Source: CAYLWZ01 sp964585805
Lineage (GTDB): Bacteria; Patescibacteriota; Minisyncoccia; Minisyncoccales; GWA2-38-27
Length of the DNA: 5,611 nucleotides
Assembly (NCBI GenBank): GCA_964585805.1
Contig: CAZPFE010000037.1
Location: 1-5,611 of the forward strand
Direction of reading: 5' to 3'
A program made the position numbers and the translations under genes. Positions within the stretch are counted from its first letter, which is position 1; every line of letters begins with the position of its first letter. This document shows, piece by piece, positions 4,522 through 5,611 of this stretch. The notes under the pieces were generated by a model. The model was not told the DNA's origin. It did not search any database and saw nothing but the letters and a program-made list of their open reading frames with translations.

Positions 4522-4552
4522 TCCTCCCCCTTCCCTCTGGGAAGGGGGAGGA
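4522..4552. repeat. Long-arm hairpin repeat (14-bp arms)
   Basis: TCCTCCCCCTTCCC (4522-4535) pairs perfectly with GGGAAGGGGGAGGA (4539-4552) around TCT. The arms are identical to those of 22-52; only the middle loop base differs. Confidence 0.87.
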
Positions 4553-4568
4553 TTAGATGAAATGTTTT

Positions 4569-4593
4569 TCCTTCCTAGAGAGAAGTGGAAGGA
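4569..4593. repeat. Weak hairpin, probably a diverged repeat unit
   Basis: TCCTTCC (4569-4575) and GGAAGGA (4587-4593) form a 7-bp stem with an 11-base loop, followed by TTG as in the unit at 22-52. Its link to the family is by similarity only. Confidence 0.5.
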
Positions 4594-4709
4594 TTGAAGA
4601 GATGTTTTTTCTTTCCAAAGGAAGGGGGAAGATTGGGGGAAAAGGGGGGAAGGAAGAATTCTCAGAAGCAAAAACGAACCTCTCAATTTAACTATTTAAC
4701 TCATAGTAT

Positions 4710-5611
4710 TTACTTCTTGTCAATTTTTGCCAAATAAATTGTTTGCGTTGGATAAGCAAATTCAATTCCTTCTTTTTCAAAAAGTCCTTTCATCTTAAAA
4801 TTAATCTCTTGCTGAATATCCATATATCGACCATAATCAGGCGTTTCAATAAAATAAACAACTTCAAAAATAAGGGCAAAATCACCAAAACTCTTAAAAT
4901 GAACTCTATCAAGAGTAGCGTCAGGAATTTCTTTAAAAATATCCTTTACAATTTCAATAGCTTTTTTTAATTTTTCTTCTGGGGTCTCATAAAGAACGCC
5001 AAAATTAAAAACTATCCGTCTTCTTTGCATTTTTTTAAAGTTTTGTATCTTTGCTCCAGTTAAATATCTATTTGAAACAACTATTTCTTCTCCTTGAAGC
5101 GCTCTTAAACGAGTTGTTTTAATTCCTATCTTCTCTACTACTCCAGAAATATCTCCAGTTGATATATAATCACCAGGTACAAAAGGTTTATCAAAATAAA
5201 TAGCAAAGGAACTTAAAAGATCACCTAAAATATTTTGAACAGCCAAAGCAACTGCAATTCCGCCAATACCTAAACCAGCAATAAGAGAACTAACATTAAT
5301 ACCTATATTTTGAAGAACCAACAAAAGAGCAAATGACCATAAAATAAATTTTAATATTATCCCAATAGCATAAGCCGCTGCTTTTGTCTCTCTATTATCA
5401 TCAGAAAGTTTTCTTCTGACCACATAATCTATTAAAATCTGAACAGCAATAATTACCTGATAAACAAACCAAATAATTAAAATAATATTAAATAATTTAT
5501 TCAAAAAATCATTTAAAGTTAAGAATTTTAAAGCAAAATAAAAAGCCAAAAATGAATAAAAAGGCGGTTTTATTGAGCGAACAATTTTTATTATCTCATC
5601 ATCAATATCAC
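4710..5611 (-). CDS. MscS-family mechanosensitive ion channel, 5' partial
   Basis: This is a small-conductance mechanosensitive channel of the cytoplasmic membrane, which opens under membrane tension to release solutes during hypo-osmotic shock. The frame is open without a stop to the window edge, adding about 20 residues (DIDDEIIKIVRSIKPPF...) before the TTG at 5549, so the true start lies outside. Of the visible 299 residues, hydrophobic segments are about 15-30, 41-63 and 78-101. The pore helix is 107-135, with the Gly/Ala-rich packing motif AGLGIGGIAVALAVQN typical of MscS TM3. It is followed by the beta-domain hallmark FDKPFVPGDYI (139-149) and the cytoplasmic vestibule with NRYLTGAKIQN (180-190). 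The protein ends in KIDKK with no extra domain. It is the first visible gene of a minus-strand run with metG, 322 bases of repeats apart. The family is secure; the N-terminal extent is unknown. Confidence 0.95.
   Translation of the reverse strand, partial: DIDDEIIKIVRSIKPPFYSFLAFYFALKFLTLNDFLNKLFNIILIIWFVYQVIIAVQILIDYVVRRKLSDDNRETKAAAYAIGIILKFILWSFALLLVLQNIGINVSSLIAGLGIGGIAVALAVQNILGDLLSSFAIYFDKPFVPGDYISTGDISGVVEKIGIKTTRLRALQGEEIVVSNRYLTGAKIQNFKKMQRRRIVFNFGVLYETPEEKLKKAIEIVKDIFKEIPDATLDRVHFKSFGDFALIFEVVYFIETPDYGRYMDIQQEINFKMKGLFEKEGIEFAYPTQTIYLAKIDKK

Larger units (their letters stand above)
4405..4655. repeat. Fourth repeat cluster between channel gene and metG
   Basis: These are the 322 non-coding bases between the channel stop and metG. 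The cluster is C/T-rich on the plus strand up to about 4535 and G/A-rich from about 4580. It contains a decayed hairpin at 4458-4482, the shared linker starting GGTATCTTCTCTCC (4481-4494), an intact hairpin at 4522-4552, a weak hairpin at 4569-4593 and a damaged unit at 4611-4632. Three long G-runs follow (4624-4628, 4635-4639, 4644-4649). The open frame on the minus strand here encodes only Ser/Pro/Glu/Arg-rich repeat translation. The remaining bases to 4709 hold nothing I recognise. Confidence 0.75.

Noticed and set aside
4432..4686. Minus-strand open frame of 84 codons
   Set aside because: It lies wholly in the fourth repeat cluster and its protein is a translation of hairpin repeats.
4743..4970. 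Plus-strand open frame opposite the channel gene
   Set aside because: It is antisense to the MscS cytoplasmic domain and has a low-complexity Lys/Asn/Phe translation.
5547..5549. TTG at 5549 as start of the channel gene
   Set aside because: The frame stays open upstream to the window edge and encodes family-like sequence (IIKIVRSIKPPF), so the gene is truncated by the window.

Overview
The window is AT-rich, with short genes on both strands separated by strikingly C/G-rich repeat clusters. All six coding regions end in TAA. Gene content, the compact MetRS and the repeat style suggest a Candidate Phyla Radiation (Patescibacteria) bacterium. This is inference from general resemblance: the window has no rRNA or other marker that would settle it. 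The genetic code looks standard.

Layout. 1-160: repeat cluster. 163-840: minus-strand pair, a CsoR/CstR-family repressor (568-840) followed by a thioredoxin (163-501). The repressor promoter is at 867-896, with a CsoR-type operator (870-886) between -35 and -10. 938-1160: second repeat cluster. 1260-2120: plus-strand family 2 glycosyltransferase. 2121-2346: third repeat cluster, containing a likely plus-strand terminator and a 23-bp perfect hairpin. 2409-2738: minus-strand ORF of unknown function (109 aa), with its own terminator downstream and a possible transcription-attenuation leader upstream (2739-2874). 2909-4387: methionyl-tRNA synthetase (minus). 4388-4709: fourth repeat cluster. 4710-5611: MscS-family mechanosensitive channel (minus), whose 5' end runs off the window.

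How the parts work together. The repressor and thioredoxin look like a small redox or thiol-stress unit. The repressor keeps both conserved cysteines of the family but has Asn where Cu(I)-sensing CsoR has His, which points towards a CstR-like persulfide or thiol sensor. The other genes are a housekeeping enzyme, an osmotic-safety channel and a surface-sugar enzyme, with no obvious shared pathway.

The most unusual content is between the genes. One family of C-rich/G-rich hairpins fills four intergenic regions and is absent from the coding regions. Arms of two lengths keep their pairing, all assignable copies point the same way, and composite units are bounded by imperfect inverted ends. This resembles REP/BIME or MITE elements; no transposase is in the window. 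The second notable item is the leader of the 109-aa ORF, where three mutually exclusive RNA pairings can be drawn around an intrinsic terminator.
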